Below are positions 1 through 10,432 of a stretch of 64,000 nucleotides of DNA, piece by piece. Below the pieces are notes generated by a model that worked only from the letters and a program-made list of their open reading frames with translations, did no database searches and had not been told where the DNA came from. The stretch covers positions 10,726,001 through 10,790,000 of the forward strand of contig OZ199839.1 of NCBI GenBank assembly GCA_964304625.1. Direction: 5' to 3'. The position numbers were made by a program, and so were the translations under genes. The stretch's first letter is position 1. Every line of letters starts with the position of its first letter. The stretch comes from Kudoa neothunni (Eukaryota > Cnidaria).

Positions 1-54
1 AAAGCTATCTGATTACACATTGTTATATTAAGTTGAATTTAAATTTCTTTGTAG

Positions 55-1037
55 GACAATCTGGACAAAATTGATCCTGGCTCGGTGTTAAGTTCAATCA
101 CTATTGATCGAGGCGTGAGTCGCAACTTTGACACCAAACATCCCACTATAAAGTATATTTTTTTATTTCTTTACATTAGGGCTCTCGAATCAATGCTATT
201 TTAGAACTATGAAAGAATTTCTTCGACCCAAAATCATTAGTGCTATCCACAAGCAACGACTTTTATATATATCGGACGGGGCTGTTTTTCTCAAAGCCAA
301 AAGCAAACGAGGTATTTAACATCAAAATATGTGTGCGATTGTATCCACTCAAATAATATAGGCTCGGTTTTCTGTTGCTATCACAGTAAAACTGAAAGTA
401 TCTACTTTGGCGACTCTGATAGTCCACTTGCCATTGAGGATCTGAATGGAAAAAGTATATAATTTTAGTTTTTTATTTTTTAACTGTTAATGTTGTTATT
501 GTGCTTGTGATTTTAGTCAGCTGTGCAAAAATCACCGCGGTAACGACACCTGAAGTTGGAACTGTAGCCGGAGGAAAAGGAAACCCCAAAAAGGTACATT
601 TATCTTGATACAAACTAATACGTTCACTTGAACGTGAAAGTATCTCACATTCTCTCACTTTAGGGATATTTACACGCATTCTCTATTGTGTACGGTGAAA
701 ATGATGAAACACTTGATCTTGCTGCCAAATCTCAAATTGAAGTAATTTTTTGGGAGATTTTGCTTCGACTTGTGTGATTCTTCCTTCTAGTTTGACTATT
801 GGATGGATGGTTTAAATATACTAACGGGAAAGCCCGTATGTTATATTTGACAAGGTTACGAAATTCTAATAAAACTTTTAGCTTAATTCCTACAAATACG
901 TAGAAGAATACTCAAACCTCATGGATCTCTCCTTGAGAATTACATTGATCGATCTCGAAGACGTTGAACTCCCTGAAACCATCCCACCAATTCCTCCCAT
1001 ACCACCTGCTATCGATGGAAAGCTTTTACGAATTTGA
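55..1037 (+). CDS. ELMO: ELMO-family engulfment/motility protein, C-terminal part (5' exons outside window)
   Basis: ELMO proteins pair with DOCK exchange factors to activate Rac at the plasma membrane. Exons read at 55-152, 205-311, 362-454, 517-593, 664-741, 791-835 and 882-1037; introns are 46-70 nt with GT-AG ends. The translation gives a helix ending in HKQRLLYISDGAVFLKAKSK, a PH-domain core (IYFGDSDSP, KITAV), then FDYWMDGLNILTGKP, the counterpart of the human ELMO1 segment around WTDGLNALLGK. It ends in a proline-rich tail (PETIPPIPPIPP), which in the family binds the DOCK SH3 domain. The acceptor at 204 was chosen over one at 179 because it avoids a TGA and gives the same phase as the paralogue downstream. 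The ELMO domain itself would lie upstream of base 1. Confidence 0.88.
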
Positions 1038-1537
1038 ACCATTCTGTTGATCTTTCTACTACTTTAAACGTTTAGTTTTAGATTATGATTTTTTATTTTG
1101 TTGTATTCTTTTTAAACTGGTTATTCTCTCAGACTCTAACAACTACACCTAATATTGTCGTCAACTCATAAACATAATTTTCATCTATATTTTCTATTGA
1201 TAAATAATACATTATCTTTTTGGGAGTATTTATGAATTGGGCCATATTTGAATTAATTAAGTTTTATGATATTAAATTTAAAAACATAATTTTTGTATAT
1301 TTATTCTATTGGCATATATTTTTATTTATAATGTAATTTAAGAGCAATGAAGACGTCATAAAGACTTAACAGCAGGTTTCAAAAATTGCATTACAAAAAA
1401 GAACTCTAAAATTAAAAAAAAACCCTGAATACATCATGATATTAAAATAACATTTAAAGATCATAGATTAAAAAAACTTTGTTGCGGTAGTAATTGGTTT
1501 ATACCTGAAAAAATCTCTTAAACCATTTAGGCGATAG

Positions 1538-2558
1538 GGAGTTCCTATAAGAGCATTAGTATCTCTAATCAAGATTCTTCTAAAACCCCATAAATTATGG
1601 AACAAAGTTATCGCAGAAAGTCTTCAACCACTAGAGTAACTCGACTAACTTTACACTAAAATGGAGCATATGGTCAATATGTTATTATAGTGGTTAAATG
1701 ATTTTGAGTTTATTTGCAAAGAGTTAAATGAACAAGAAAGTTTGGTTCGTTTCTTCCCAGAGAAGCACATCAAAATGATAGCGTAATTTAATAAACAGAT
1801 TATAATCTTCTTCGAAAACATATAGCAACCTCCAAAGAGCCATTCATCCTAGTGTAAAAGTTCTGTTTCAAAAGCAGCGTATAAAATACATTTCAAAAGG
1901 CAGTTTTTTCTACAAGTCAAAAATGAGAAAAAGTTTTTATTTACGTCAAATTAAATATTAAAACATCCATTAGATCCCATATTTGGGCTGTATTCGCCGA
2001 AAGATGATATGCTTTGTTTTGAAGAAAGTTACACTATTATGCCTGAACATCTAATGACAATAAGAAGTAAAATTTAAAACATAATTTCCTAATCGTATGA
2101 AATAATTGGAAATATTATAGTTCCCATCAAGGAGATAGAGTCGATTAACGTGGTGGCCACGGATCCAACCAGGGTGACTATCAACAAAGAGGTTAGTTTT
2201 GTTTTATTATCTTTTTTACTTTGGCTTTATTAGGGCCGATTAACTATCACCCTTAATATTAAAATAAAAAAAAAAGACCTCGAATATAAATATTGGTCTG
2301 ATGTGTTATATGATGTATATGCTCCATTTATATGGTGCTATTAGGTATAAAAATATTTTAGGCACTCTCGTGGAAAGACGGAGTGAATATTTTGTTGAAA
2401 AGGGTAACACTGCATTTTTATGCATATGCATATGCATATATATATATATGGTGTAGGAATCTGTTACATCAATGTCCGAAATAATGCAAACAGAAATCCA
2501 GTCACTTTCGAACCTTTGGACTTATTTCTCTGTCCTCTCTCTTAAAGATCACATATAA
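1538..2558 (+). CDS. Shortened tandem ELMO-like paralogue (PH region only)
   Basis: Probable exons: about 1538-1620 (donor uncertain), 1691-1782, 1826-1932, 1974-2066, 2121-2191, 2234-2314, 2362-2403 and 2457-2558. The translation runs in parallel with the gene just upstream: FQKQRIKYISKGSFFYKSKM matches its HKQRLLYISDGAVFLKAKSK, and WKDGVNILLKR matches WMDGLNILTGKP. Five introns lie at matching places with matching phase (2, 1, 1, 0, 0), so this is a duplicate that kept its introns. It lacks the proline-rich tail, stopping at LSLKDHI, and only about 500 bp separate it from the first copy, so there is no room for a full N-terminal ELMO domain. The first exon (helical, with LVSLIKILLKPHKLWN) and the start are uncertain. 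It may be a truncated gene or a decaying copy, although no stop interrupts exons 2-8. Confidence 0.65.
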
Positions 2559-3150
2559 AAATTAAAGTTGAAGTTTTCGGTGAATAAAGATAATACATAG
2601 AAAAAGCTTTATCTTTTAATTGAATATTCAGGTAGAACCTCGAAATTTTGAAAGAAATTAATTATCGATATTGTTTATTTTATAAAAATTTTAAATACTC
2701 AAAAGCAGCTAATGCGTCCTGTAAAATAAATTTTATTTCTGCCTTGATAGTTGGTTTTTTCACAGTTACTAGATTTAGTTTAACAGCATATTTAAATAAG
2801 CAAAAATGGATTTAACTTTACTTGTTTGCTCTAACTAACAAATCACACGGCAGAAAACATTAGCTAAAGAGTTGAATCTTGTTTTGCTAAAATTATAAGA
2901 TGAGACGGAGATACATATTAATCCAATCTTTTTTTAGTTTATAGTCAACTTGTGTTATTTATAAATCTAATATTCAGATTGGTCCTCTAAATAGGCCAAT
3001 CGCAATGCCAATGATTTAAACAGAAACAAGCCTCCGTTTACTCTCAATAATTTATTAGATTTTGATCTAAAATAAGTTAGTTTACTTTTTTGGTAAGCGA
3101 AACATATTTTTATGTCAAAGCAATTATGTCTTTCCAGGAACACTTTAGAT

Positions 3151-3633
3151 CAGTGCTTCCCAACGTGGGACATTAAAAAAATTTGATGGGATGTGAAAAC
3201 TTTAAACGTTTAAAGATCGTCCCCGGTGGAACGCGGAAAATCCTGAGTATTGATGTGACACGAATAATGATGAGATAATTAGGAAATATGACGTAATTTG
3301 AAGTAAATATCGCGATTTTCGATATCACTTATTTTTAAGCGACGGTTAACATCATAAACAAATACTATAAGCAATAATTATACAAAAATTAATAATAAAT
3401 AATAATATTTAACGAGTGATTCACCTGAATAGAATCAGAATGGTTTGAATCTCAATCTTGTCTCATTTAGGATCGTATACAATTAAATTTAATGAGAAAT
3501 GAAATATATATTAATTGCTTTCAAGTTTTAATGTGATAAGTATCTTTATTTAAACTTAAAAACAGTTTAAGTTAAAAATTTCAATATTTATGAGAAAGGT
3601 GGGGCGCGATACAAAAAAGGTTGGGAAACGCTG
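3151..3633. mobile_element. hAT-type non-autonomous element (MITE)
   Basis: The left end CAGTGCTTCCCAACGTGGGA and the reverse complement of the right end, CAGCGTTTCCCAACCTTTTT, are imperfect terminal inverted repeats of the hAT CAGYGYTTCCCAAC type. The interior is AT-rich and non-coding. No matching 8-bp target duplication is visible, so the copy is old or one end is misplaced. Confidence 0.55.
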
Positions 3634-3905
3634 CAGTAGGGGATTTCCGTAGAGCCGACACCCGCATTCAGACAGCTTTCCACGAAAAATTCTAGGTTAG
3701 TCTGAGATATAGTTTGGGATGGCACATGCTCCGAAACGAGGATATTTAGTGGGATTAAATCCCACACTATTGCGCAAACGTAAGTTGCCTTAATATGACG
3801 CTGCGGTGCCCACAGCGTACCACAGCGTAAATGAAGGCCTAACCAGCCCAAACTTCACAACCGAACAAGTTGCGCCGGGGGTTTGATCTTGTAAAAAAAG
3901 ATATT
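3634..3905. other. GC-rich patch of unknown origin
   Basis: A stretch distinctly richer in G and C than its flanks, directly abutting the hAT MITE. It has an open frame on the minus strand (3588-3851) with no family I recognise; the three plus frames are broken. It may be an inserted fragment of another repeat. Confidence 0.4.
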
Positions 3906-4196
3906 TAAGTAGGATTGTCTCAGGAATTTTTTTACAATGAAGCACTACTTTAAGATAGAAACGTACCAAAAAATTTAAAAATGATTTAAGTAATTATAAA
4001 AATCATCAAAAAATTAAATTTATGGATAAAAAAAATTTTGAAAGAAAAAAATAGAATTAATGAAACCGAAAAGTATGGTTAACTATAAAAGGTTAATGCT
4101 TTGTCTTCGCCATCCTTTCTATATGGAAAACTCCATGAACATTTGAATCAACTGACAAAGCTACTCATTAGTTCAGCTTTTATCATCATTTACTAA

Positions 4197-4358
4197 ATGC
4201 GGAATATGGAAAGTCATGATTTATTCAAGGTTTCTAATAATGATCTGGTTCAAGCCTTTTTATCAACTAATCTAATCAAAAAAATTTATGTAGATTTACA
4301 AGAACAGAATAATCAAAGTAAATTTACCTCTGATTTTGAGAGCACGCACTATTACTAA
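4197..4358 (+). CDS. Possible small ORF, 53 codons, unrecognised
   Basis: An ATG-initiated frame reading an acidic, helix-prone peptide (NDLVQAFLSTNLIKKIYVDL, then a polar tail ending STHYY). Composition looks protein-like in a very AT-rich region where random frames give mostly I, K, N, F and stops. No upstream exon could be tied to it and no family was recognised. It may be a last exon or chance. Confidence 0.25.
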   Translation: MRNMESHDLFKVSNNDLVQAFLSTNLIKKIYVDLQEQNNQSKFTSDFESTHYY

Positions 4359-4944
4359 TTCTACTTATTCTTCTTAATGAATCATCAACACCATAATCTC
4401 TCTGATGGGCTGTCATTAAAATGACTAGTTGCTTAGGTTGAGTTATCAGAACTCAATATATGTGAGGACAACTCTTCGACTTCGATTAAATTATTTGACT
4501 CGTTTAAAATGACCCTCTAACAAGTCCTAATTCCAATTTTAATTGAAGAGGGAAAAATACCCCAAGTGACTTAGTGACAGCGTTTTCGAAATTAATTTAT
4601 TTTTATTCAAAAATTAAAACCACTAGCGCAGCTTATTAGGTCGTGGCGCTACAGAGAACGAGTTACACGCAAACCCTCACCTTATCTTTTTCTGATAATT
4701 CATGAATTTAACTTATTATGTGACGTCCTCATCTAGAGGCTGATATATTCCCAATTCTATTCCCTTCAAAGGCATTTGCTTTATGAGGCTTGAAAACAAG
4801 ATTTGATACCTTATAAATCTGCAGCAATTCAAACATCTAATCTAACTCTTTCCATTAGACCGCGTTGTATCGGTAGATGCATCATAAGCAATAATAAGCA
4901 TAAAATCTAATTAAGTCTTCCATATTATATTAATAGGAATGCAC

Positions 4945-5085
4945 CGTGCAGATATAGTGTTCCGACCTGAACTGGACTTGAACTCGCGATTTGACTTTTC
5001 TCAGTAGAACTGCCCGACACATGCGCTTCCCCTAAACCGTGGTCAGACGCCGAAGGCATTGCCCCCTCTAACAGCATTCAGCTAT
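4945..5085 (-). repeat. tRNA-like, possibly SINE-derived sequence
   Basis: The minus strand reads GCGAGTTCAAGTCCAG, close to a pol III B box (GGTTCRANNCC), with an A-box-like GGTTTAGGGGAAG about 42 nt upstream. The patch is GC-richer than its surroundings. I cannot fold it into a convincing cloverleaf, so a decayed tRNA-derived SINE is more likely than a tRNA gene. Confidence 0.25.
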
Positions 5086-5135
5086 AGCGCATGCTCATTA
5101 CCATTAGAAGGTTTTTCTCTTCAAGTTTTGCGACT

Positions 5136-5646
5136 ATGAGCGAGAAAAGTGACTCGATATTTACACGAATCATTAAAAGGGAAATACCAGCCACAATTCT
5201 ACATGAAGATGATAAGGTTTCAGCCAACTAACAACAACTAATACAGAACTAAACAACTAATTTAGTGTTTTGCAATAGAAGATATAAATAAACAAGGACC
5301 AGTTCATTTTCTTGTTGTTCCTAAGAAACCTATCATTGGAATTGGAGCAGTCGAACCTGCTGATTGTGACGTATGTTGTCAAAAATGGTCAATTTTAACT
5401 AACACTAACGTTTTTAATCATCCATATACTGCTTGGAGATCATAACTATTATATTTCAATTTAACTAAAAATTTTCGGTAGGTTTTGGGCCATATGATGT
5501 TGATTGTTAAACAAATTGCTGAAAAACAAAATCTAGCTGAAGGGTACCGTGTGATTATCAACAATGGACCCAATGGAGGTCAAGAAGTTATGCATTTGCA
5601 CATTCATGTTATTGGCGGACGACAGATGAAATGGCCACCAGGTTAA
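5136..5646 (+). CDS. HINT1: Histidine triad nucleotide-binding protein 1 (HINT1/PKCI)
   Basis: HINT1 is a purine nucleoside phosphoramidase of the HIT superfamily, found in cytosol and nucleus. Three exons: 5136-5216, 5266-5370 and 5482-5646 (introns 49 and 111 nt), encoding 116 residues against 126 in human. The N-terminus IFTRIIKREIPATILHEDDK, the middle VHFLVVPKK, and the active-site motif MHLHIHVIGGRQMKWPPG (HxHxH with the family's WPPG end) are all intact. The start is the first in-frame ATG and fits the family start. It converges on the P2X gene with 36 bp between stop codons, so the two 3' UTRs probably overlap. Confidence 0.95.
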
Positions 5647-5682
5647 TCGTTAAAAAACAAATAAACTACTAACCTAGTCCGA

Positions 5683-7504
5683 CTACTCTAAAGTTTGTTT
5701 TGTTTGTTTCTCGTTTTCATAGCTGGCGCTGTCCTTTTCAAGTGTGGGGAAACTGTGTATTGAATTTTCGGCATTTTGGACATTTTTGCACACGATATAA
5801 TCTTTATATGGAGTCCAATGACTTATATAATAGTTAATAGCCATGGTTACCTACAATTTCATTGTTTTAAATACTCTCAAAGACTACACTTACGATTCCA
5901 AATAGGCCAATACCAGAACCAATGTTTAGCAGTAATAGAGTCAGGCTAAATTTTCTTGCCTAAATATTTATTAAAGTTTTCTTAAAAAAAACCTGTCATT
6001 CCCATTCCCACTTAATATTATTTTTCCTGAAAAAATTCTTAAAATTTATTTTCAGATAAAAGCAGATTTTGGTGTATAAGTAAATTCACTCATTATAACA
6101 TGTTTTAAGAATTTGAAGGTGGGAGGATTTGAGACATGACTTAATTTTATTTGATATAAATCACTTTGGCATTAGTTATTAGCTGAAATTTTATCCCATA
6201 CATCTTTTTCAGAGTTCTCACGGTCGCATTTTGAGGGTTTGCAAAGTCGTAGTGAGCATATCTTGTGCGAGAATAATACAACAAACGTATTAAAATCAAA
6301 AACCTATAGTTGTATCCGGGAGAAACAAGGTCATTTGAAAATTCGTCTATTCTATTTTCTGGTTAATTAATAAGTTATTAGTTCAGATAACCTTATAAAA
6401 TCGTAGGTTGGAAGACATTGCTTTGAACCACCAAACCAATTGTCCAAATCACAACTCCAATGAATAACAATTCCAATATGCGCTCCCTATTTAATATTTA
6501 TGTGTATATTTATTATTAGTAGAGATGGTCGATGATTTTTCCATTGTGAAATCTTACAAATTCGGAGACAAGATGTTTGTCGTGAGTTAGAGTTTTTTCG
6601 AATATCTCTCTCAAACGGATTATAGGGCAGTTCGATTCAAATGAATTGTTAGAATTGACTTTATAACGACAGTTACTCAAGTCACTTCTAACAAAGCTGC
6701 CAGGTATGTTGTTTCTAATTGGCAAATATTATTTATAAAATATCAGGTTATTGATATGGAGAATTACGTTTGATAGTCCATTTTAAAAAAGTTGACCGAA
6801 CTTTTTATAAATATTGTAAAATTTTCCAAGTCAGATAAATCTTTTTTTCCTATATATGTTTTATTTTCCTCAACCTCATGTTCCACTGGACACCACCCAA
6901 ATATTTCACAGTTGCCCTCCTTATCAGTCGGCTTGCCTCTAATGCAGCTTCCTGTGTTGATATTATTCATTTGATACGAAGTGGACAGTTTAGGACAATC
7001 GGTATCGTTTCTACAAACAGCTTCTTTATCAACACATATAGATTGAATTTGTTTTCTGGTTTCTATATAAGAGGTTCCGATGAAAAAGCTACTATCGACC
7101 TAAACGTTCGTTATACGAGTTGCTGCAAAACTTCAAAAAAATAGTTTTAATTTACGTTTGGAGGATCTGATATGTCGACTTTGTCATAAACTTTAAAAGT
7201 TGAATTTCCAGTAGAGGCATTATTGTTCGCTAGAATAGCTCCCTTTACTTTTACAACTGTTGAGCAATATCCCAGTTCTTCAGCTTGATATGATTTCGAC
7301 CATATAATCGCATATCTAAATATCGAAACGGATCAATTGAATATTTATTTTCTTTGATTTCCTATACCCTATCCAATAAACTATCACCAAAAGCTGAAGC
7401 AGTTTGTAAGCCGCATAAATTTTGAGGTCATTTAGCTCGAATTTAGTTTCTAGTTTGTAACTGTGCTTCGCGTCGTACACATCACTTACAAATGATGGAA
7501 TCAT
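5683..7504 (-). CDS. P2X: P2X purinoceptor, ATP-gated cation channel
   Basis: Complete gene of nine exons (7368-7504, 7156-7315, 6768-7099, 6558-6714, 6392-6486, 6304-6351, 6165-6261, 5894-5959, 5683-5850), 419 residues. Phases agree at every junction. P2X subunits form trimeric plasma-membrane channels opened by extracellular ATP. TM1 is LLQLLVIVYWIGYAIIW (about residues 35-52). The ectodomain has the ATP-binding VKVKG lysines, the NFT motif (ENFTIFIKS), PGYNYR (the N-F/Y-R element) and the lysine in RTLKKMYGIKF. All ten conserved cysteines are present (six, two and two in the three clusters), plus one extra near GYCSTVV. TM2 contains NIGSGIGLFG. The cytoplasmic tail runs about 45 residues with no clear motif. 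The exon before TM2 follows the only longer intron (205 nt). Confidence 0.95.
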
Positions 7505-8719
7505 TTCTATTAGATTGTTGGAAGAAAAAAGTCTTTATTTCTTAGCCGAAGGTGTAAAATATCTAATTTCGCTGCAAATTTTTTCACATGGTTAAATTCA
7601 AAAACATGGCACCTAATTCGTCCATATCATTCATCATTATACGTTTGAATTTAATTTACTTTCAGTGTATTACAGACATGATTTGAGATTTTTACAAGAA
7701 TAAATTGCTACAACTACTATCTAAAACAGCTTTGCTTAAAATTTAAATATACACATTAAAAAAAAGTCGGCATAATCTTAATTTTTCATAGTTACCCTAT
7801 GCGTTGGACGATTGATACTACCAAGAATACAAATTACGATGCCGTTGATATTATTTTAGCTACTATTGAATTTATTGTTTAAACTTGAGTCAATTGAGGG
7901 CTATATTGTGACAAAGATAAATCGTAATTAGGGTAGTCATTTAATCCCAGCAAATTTCCGGCATAATTTCGTCATGGATATTTAAAAAATTTTGTTATGT
8001 AACTATCTAATTTGAATTGATCCATAACAATTAGAAGTCAAAATTTATTATGAATAGGCTGATAGGGGTGGATCATTATAGGGGTTGGTTAGCCATCAAA
8101 GCTAACATATGTGCGATAAGCAGCGCCGGGATTTTCCCAAAATTTTGGTGTTTTTTTCATTTTTTATAAAATATTGGAGTTTTAATGAAAAACTGTAAAC
8201 ATTGAATAATAACACAATTTTTTTTTATTTTCGACATTAATATTTATATTTTTAATACGTATCCTATTCACATTATGTCATGCAAGGTTCAAGCATTTAC
8301 TATACTGAATCACAGCACATTAGATTGTTCGAGGTGATACGATTACATATTTACTTAATAAACACTGTCGCACATTATCAGAAAATTTAAACGTTATTTC
8401 AAAATATATCTTGAATTATGAAGTAATTAATCGTGAGTATATTGATCTATATTAGACATTAAGTATGAGTAAGTGTTCGCGCCAAACAATTGCAATAATA
8501 CAACGATAAATTTAAATTTAATACATGAAGACGTAATTATAGAGCCGGAAGAAGATTAAAAACTTTAATGGATACGCTACTATTTTTTGCTGTACTTCAA
8601 ACTAAAGTTTTTTGGCTTAAACTTGGGGTTTTTGATCGTCCATCCCTGGGGTTTTTTAAACCCCGCTAGCAGCCCTGAGCAGAGCGGTACGGCACTACCG
8701 CCTTTTTAAGCCTTTAAAC

Positions 8720-9002
8720 CAGTGGTTTTCAACCTTTTTGGAACGGCGGATCTCCTGACCAGCTAAAGTTGTCTTTCAAATCATCCTATATATTAAGAAA
8801 ATCATAAACAAATAAATTACAAGGTTTACAAAAATCAAAACATGGTTTTTCTTAAATTTATTCGACATTATAAGACTTAAACAACATGCATTTGTAAATA
8901 GATTCCTAGTATTAGCTTCTATATTTTTTTGGTGTCACGAACCCCCCTAGAGGACCTTTTCGGACCTCTAAGAATCCGCGGATCACCGGTTGAAAACCAC
9001 TG
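8720..9002. mobile_element. hAT-type MITE, 283 bp
   Basis: The 15-bp terminal inverted repeats are perfect: CAGTGGTTTTCAACC at both ends. Subterminal stretches (GGCGGATC / CGCGGATCACC) are also partly complementary. The flanking octamers CTTTAAAC and CATTAAGT match at only 5 of 8 positions, so the target duplication has decayed. No ORF. Confidence 0.75.
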
Positions 9003-9339
9003 CATTAAGTTTTGACTGGTCGCGACCATTTATTACTATCATATTAATCATGTTGATGCACACTATTACAAATTTATATCTTTACCATCGGTTCACGGTA
9101 AAGAACCTTTAATTGGTACGTTATCCCTTCTGGGATAGAAACCGCTATCTGCTACCCATCTAATAACGAAACGAAACAAAAAAGTTATTGATTACGCTGA
9201 TTTGAAATAAAACACAATTTATTATTTTGAAATAGTTAAAAATTTCATACAATTTTAGTTGCATTTTTGGAATTTAATAAATTCCATAGGTAGAAAATGA
9301 AATTCTTGAAATAATTTAACTCAGCACTCGAAAAATTTG

Positions 9340-9450
9340 TTGTTGATAATTATTTTTAATTTTAAATAACTCTGTACAAAATATGAAAAAATTGAATAAC
9401 CCAATAAAAAAAAATACTGACACACATGGTGCCATATGGCAACATTAGGG
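9340..9450 (+). repeat. Dispersed repeat unit shared with 22.49-22.60 kb
   Basis: This segment, including TTTAAATAACT, ATATGAAAAAATTGAA and CACATGGTGCCATATGGCAA, lines up in order with 22490-22600 (CACATGGCGCCAAATGGTAA). The second copy lies inside a hAT element, so this is probably a fragment of a related element. It is non-coding. Confidence 0.55.
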
Positions 9451-10432
9451 ATCAAAGGATTAATATAGCCATATCTAATACATCATTTTAGTTTGATAAT
9501 TTTTTTATTATTTGGTAGAGGTTCGCAATCAATTGAATAATTATATAGCCATTTGGTTCTCATACCAAGGTGGTTATCGACCCCTCACTTACAAAACCAT
9601 ATCTTGTATTGTATCGTCGAATGTCGATTATGATGCTTTTATTATGTTCGTATGCAATACAAATTTATTCATCCAACACGCGTTCTAGGATTATTAAATG
9701 CATTATATCAATCTGTGCGTGAACACTATTTTTAATGTTGAAGCAATAACGAAATATCTAAGAATTAAGTTGAAAATATGGAATTATTTTACCCACAAGA
9801 TATTAAAAATAAATGTGAAGGATATTAAATTATTTGTTAGCGTGTAAATGGCTCATCGGTATGAATAAATGAAATTTTTGATGGAATTAAATTTATTGAA
9901 CTTTCAAATTTTCTCGTGGGGATTTGATTGGATCAAAATTCTCCGTTGATAATTCTCAATCGATTTAGGAATAATCCCCAACATTAAAGAAGTTATATCA
10001 ATTTATACCTGAATTCTAATTCAAACAAATTAAACAATAAAACAATAATAACTGGTTTGTAATAGACGCATACCGAATTTTTTGATGGAAAATAGTTTCA
10101 AAAATATATGTGATCAATGTTTCATAGTAAAACTTTTTATCAATAGGCCAAACAATTAATGTTGTGTATAGTGTTCAATAGATTAAGATTTTGGTTAATA
10201 TATATCAATTTTTGAAAATAATTAATACTTTTCTCGAAATATACCCATTTTAGGAGCAAATAACAGCTCCCAAATAATAACTTATCAAAACACGTTACTG
10301 ACTATGACCTTTATAGAATCGAGTGGTATTGTGATAAAGAGAGGGCAAATTTATAACGCTTGCGCAAGGAAATACGTTCGTGATCTAGATCAGGATCCCA
10401 TTAAGTGGATTGTTCAATCTAAAATAGTTAAC

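Larger units (their letters stand above)
2559..5135. other. Intergenic region with repeats
   Basis: AT-rich spacer between the ELMO pair and HINT1. It holds a hAT-type MITE, a GC-rich patch, a short possible ORF and a tRNA-like repeat, listed separately. Position 2635-2650 (GTAGAACCTCGAAATTT) resembles a pogo/Tigger-type terminal repeat. Nothing else was recognised. Confidence 0.6.
7505..10303. other. Intergenic region
   Basis: AT-rich spacer upstream of the P2X start and before NMNAT. It includes a hAT MITE and a repeat unit shared with 22.5 kb (listed separately). Around 8120-8676 lie sequences resembling hAT ends (CAGCGCCGGGATTTTCCC on the left, AGCAGCCCTG on the right), but they pair too poorly to call an element. 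No coding exon was seen. Confidence 0.5.

Noticed and set aside
180-212. ELMO exon starting at 180 with an in-frame TGA at 210, suggesting a pseudogene or selenocysteine.
   Set aside because: An acceptor at 203-204 with the upstream donor at 153 removes the stop, restores the correct frame and matches the intron phase of the tandem copy.
4945-5085. A tRNA gene on the minus strand.
   Set aside because: B-box-like and A-box-like motifs exist, but I could not pair acceptor, D and anticodon stems; kept only as a tRNA-like repeat.
8120-8676. A hAT element bounded by CAGCGCCGGG and AGCAGCCCTG.
   Set aside because: Ends pair poorly and no target duplication is visible.
10304-10432. NMNAT starting at the upstream ATG 10304.
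   Set aside because: The 43 added residues have no counterpart in the family, and the ATG at 10433 sits nine codons before the conserved region as expected.
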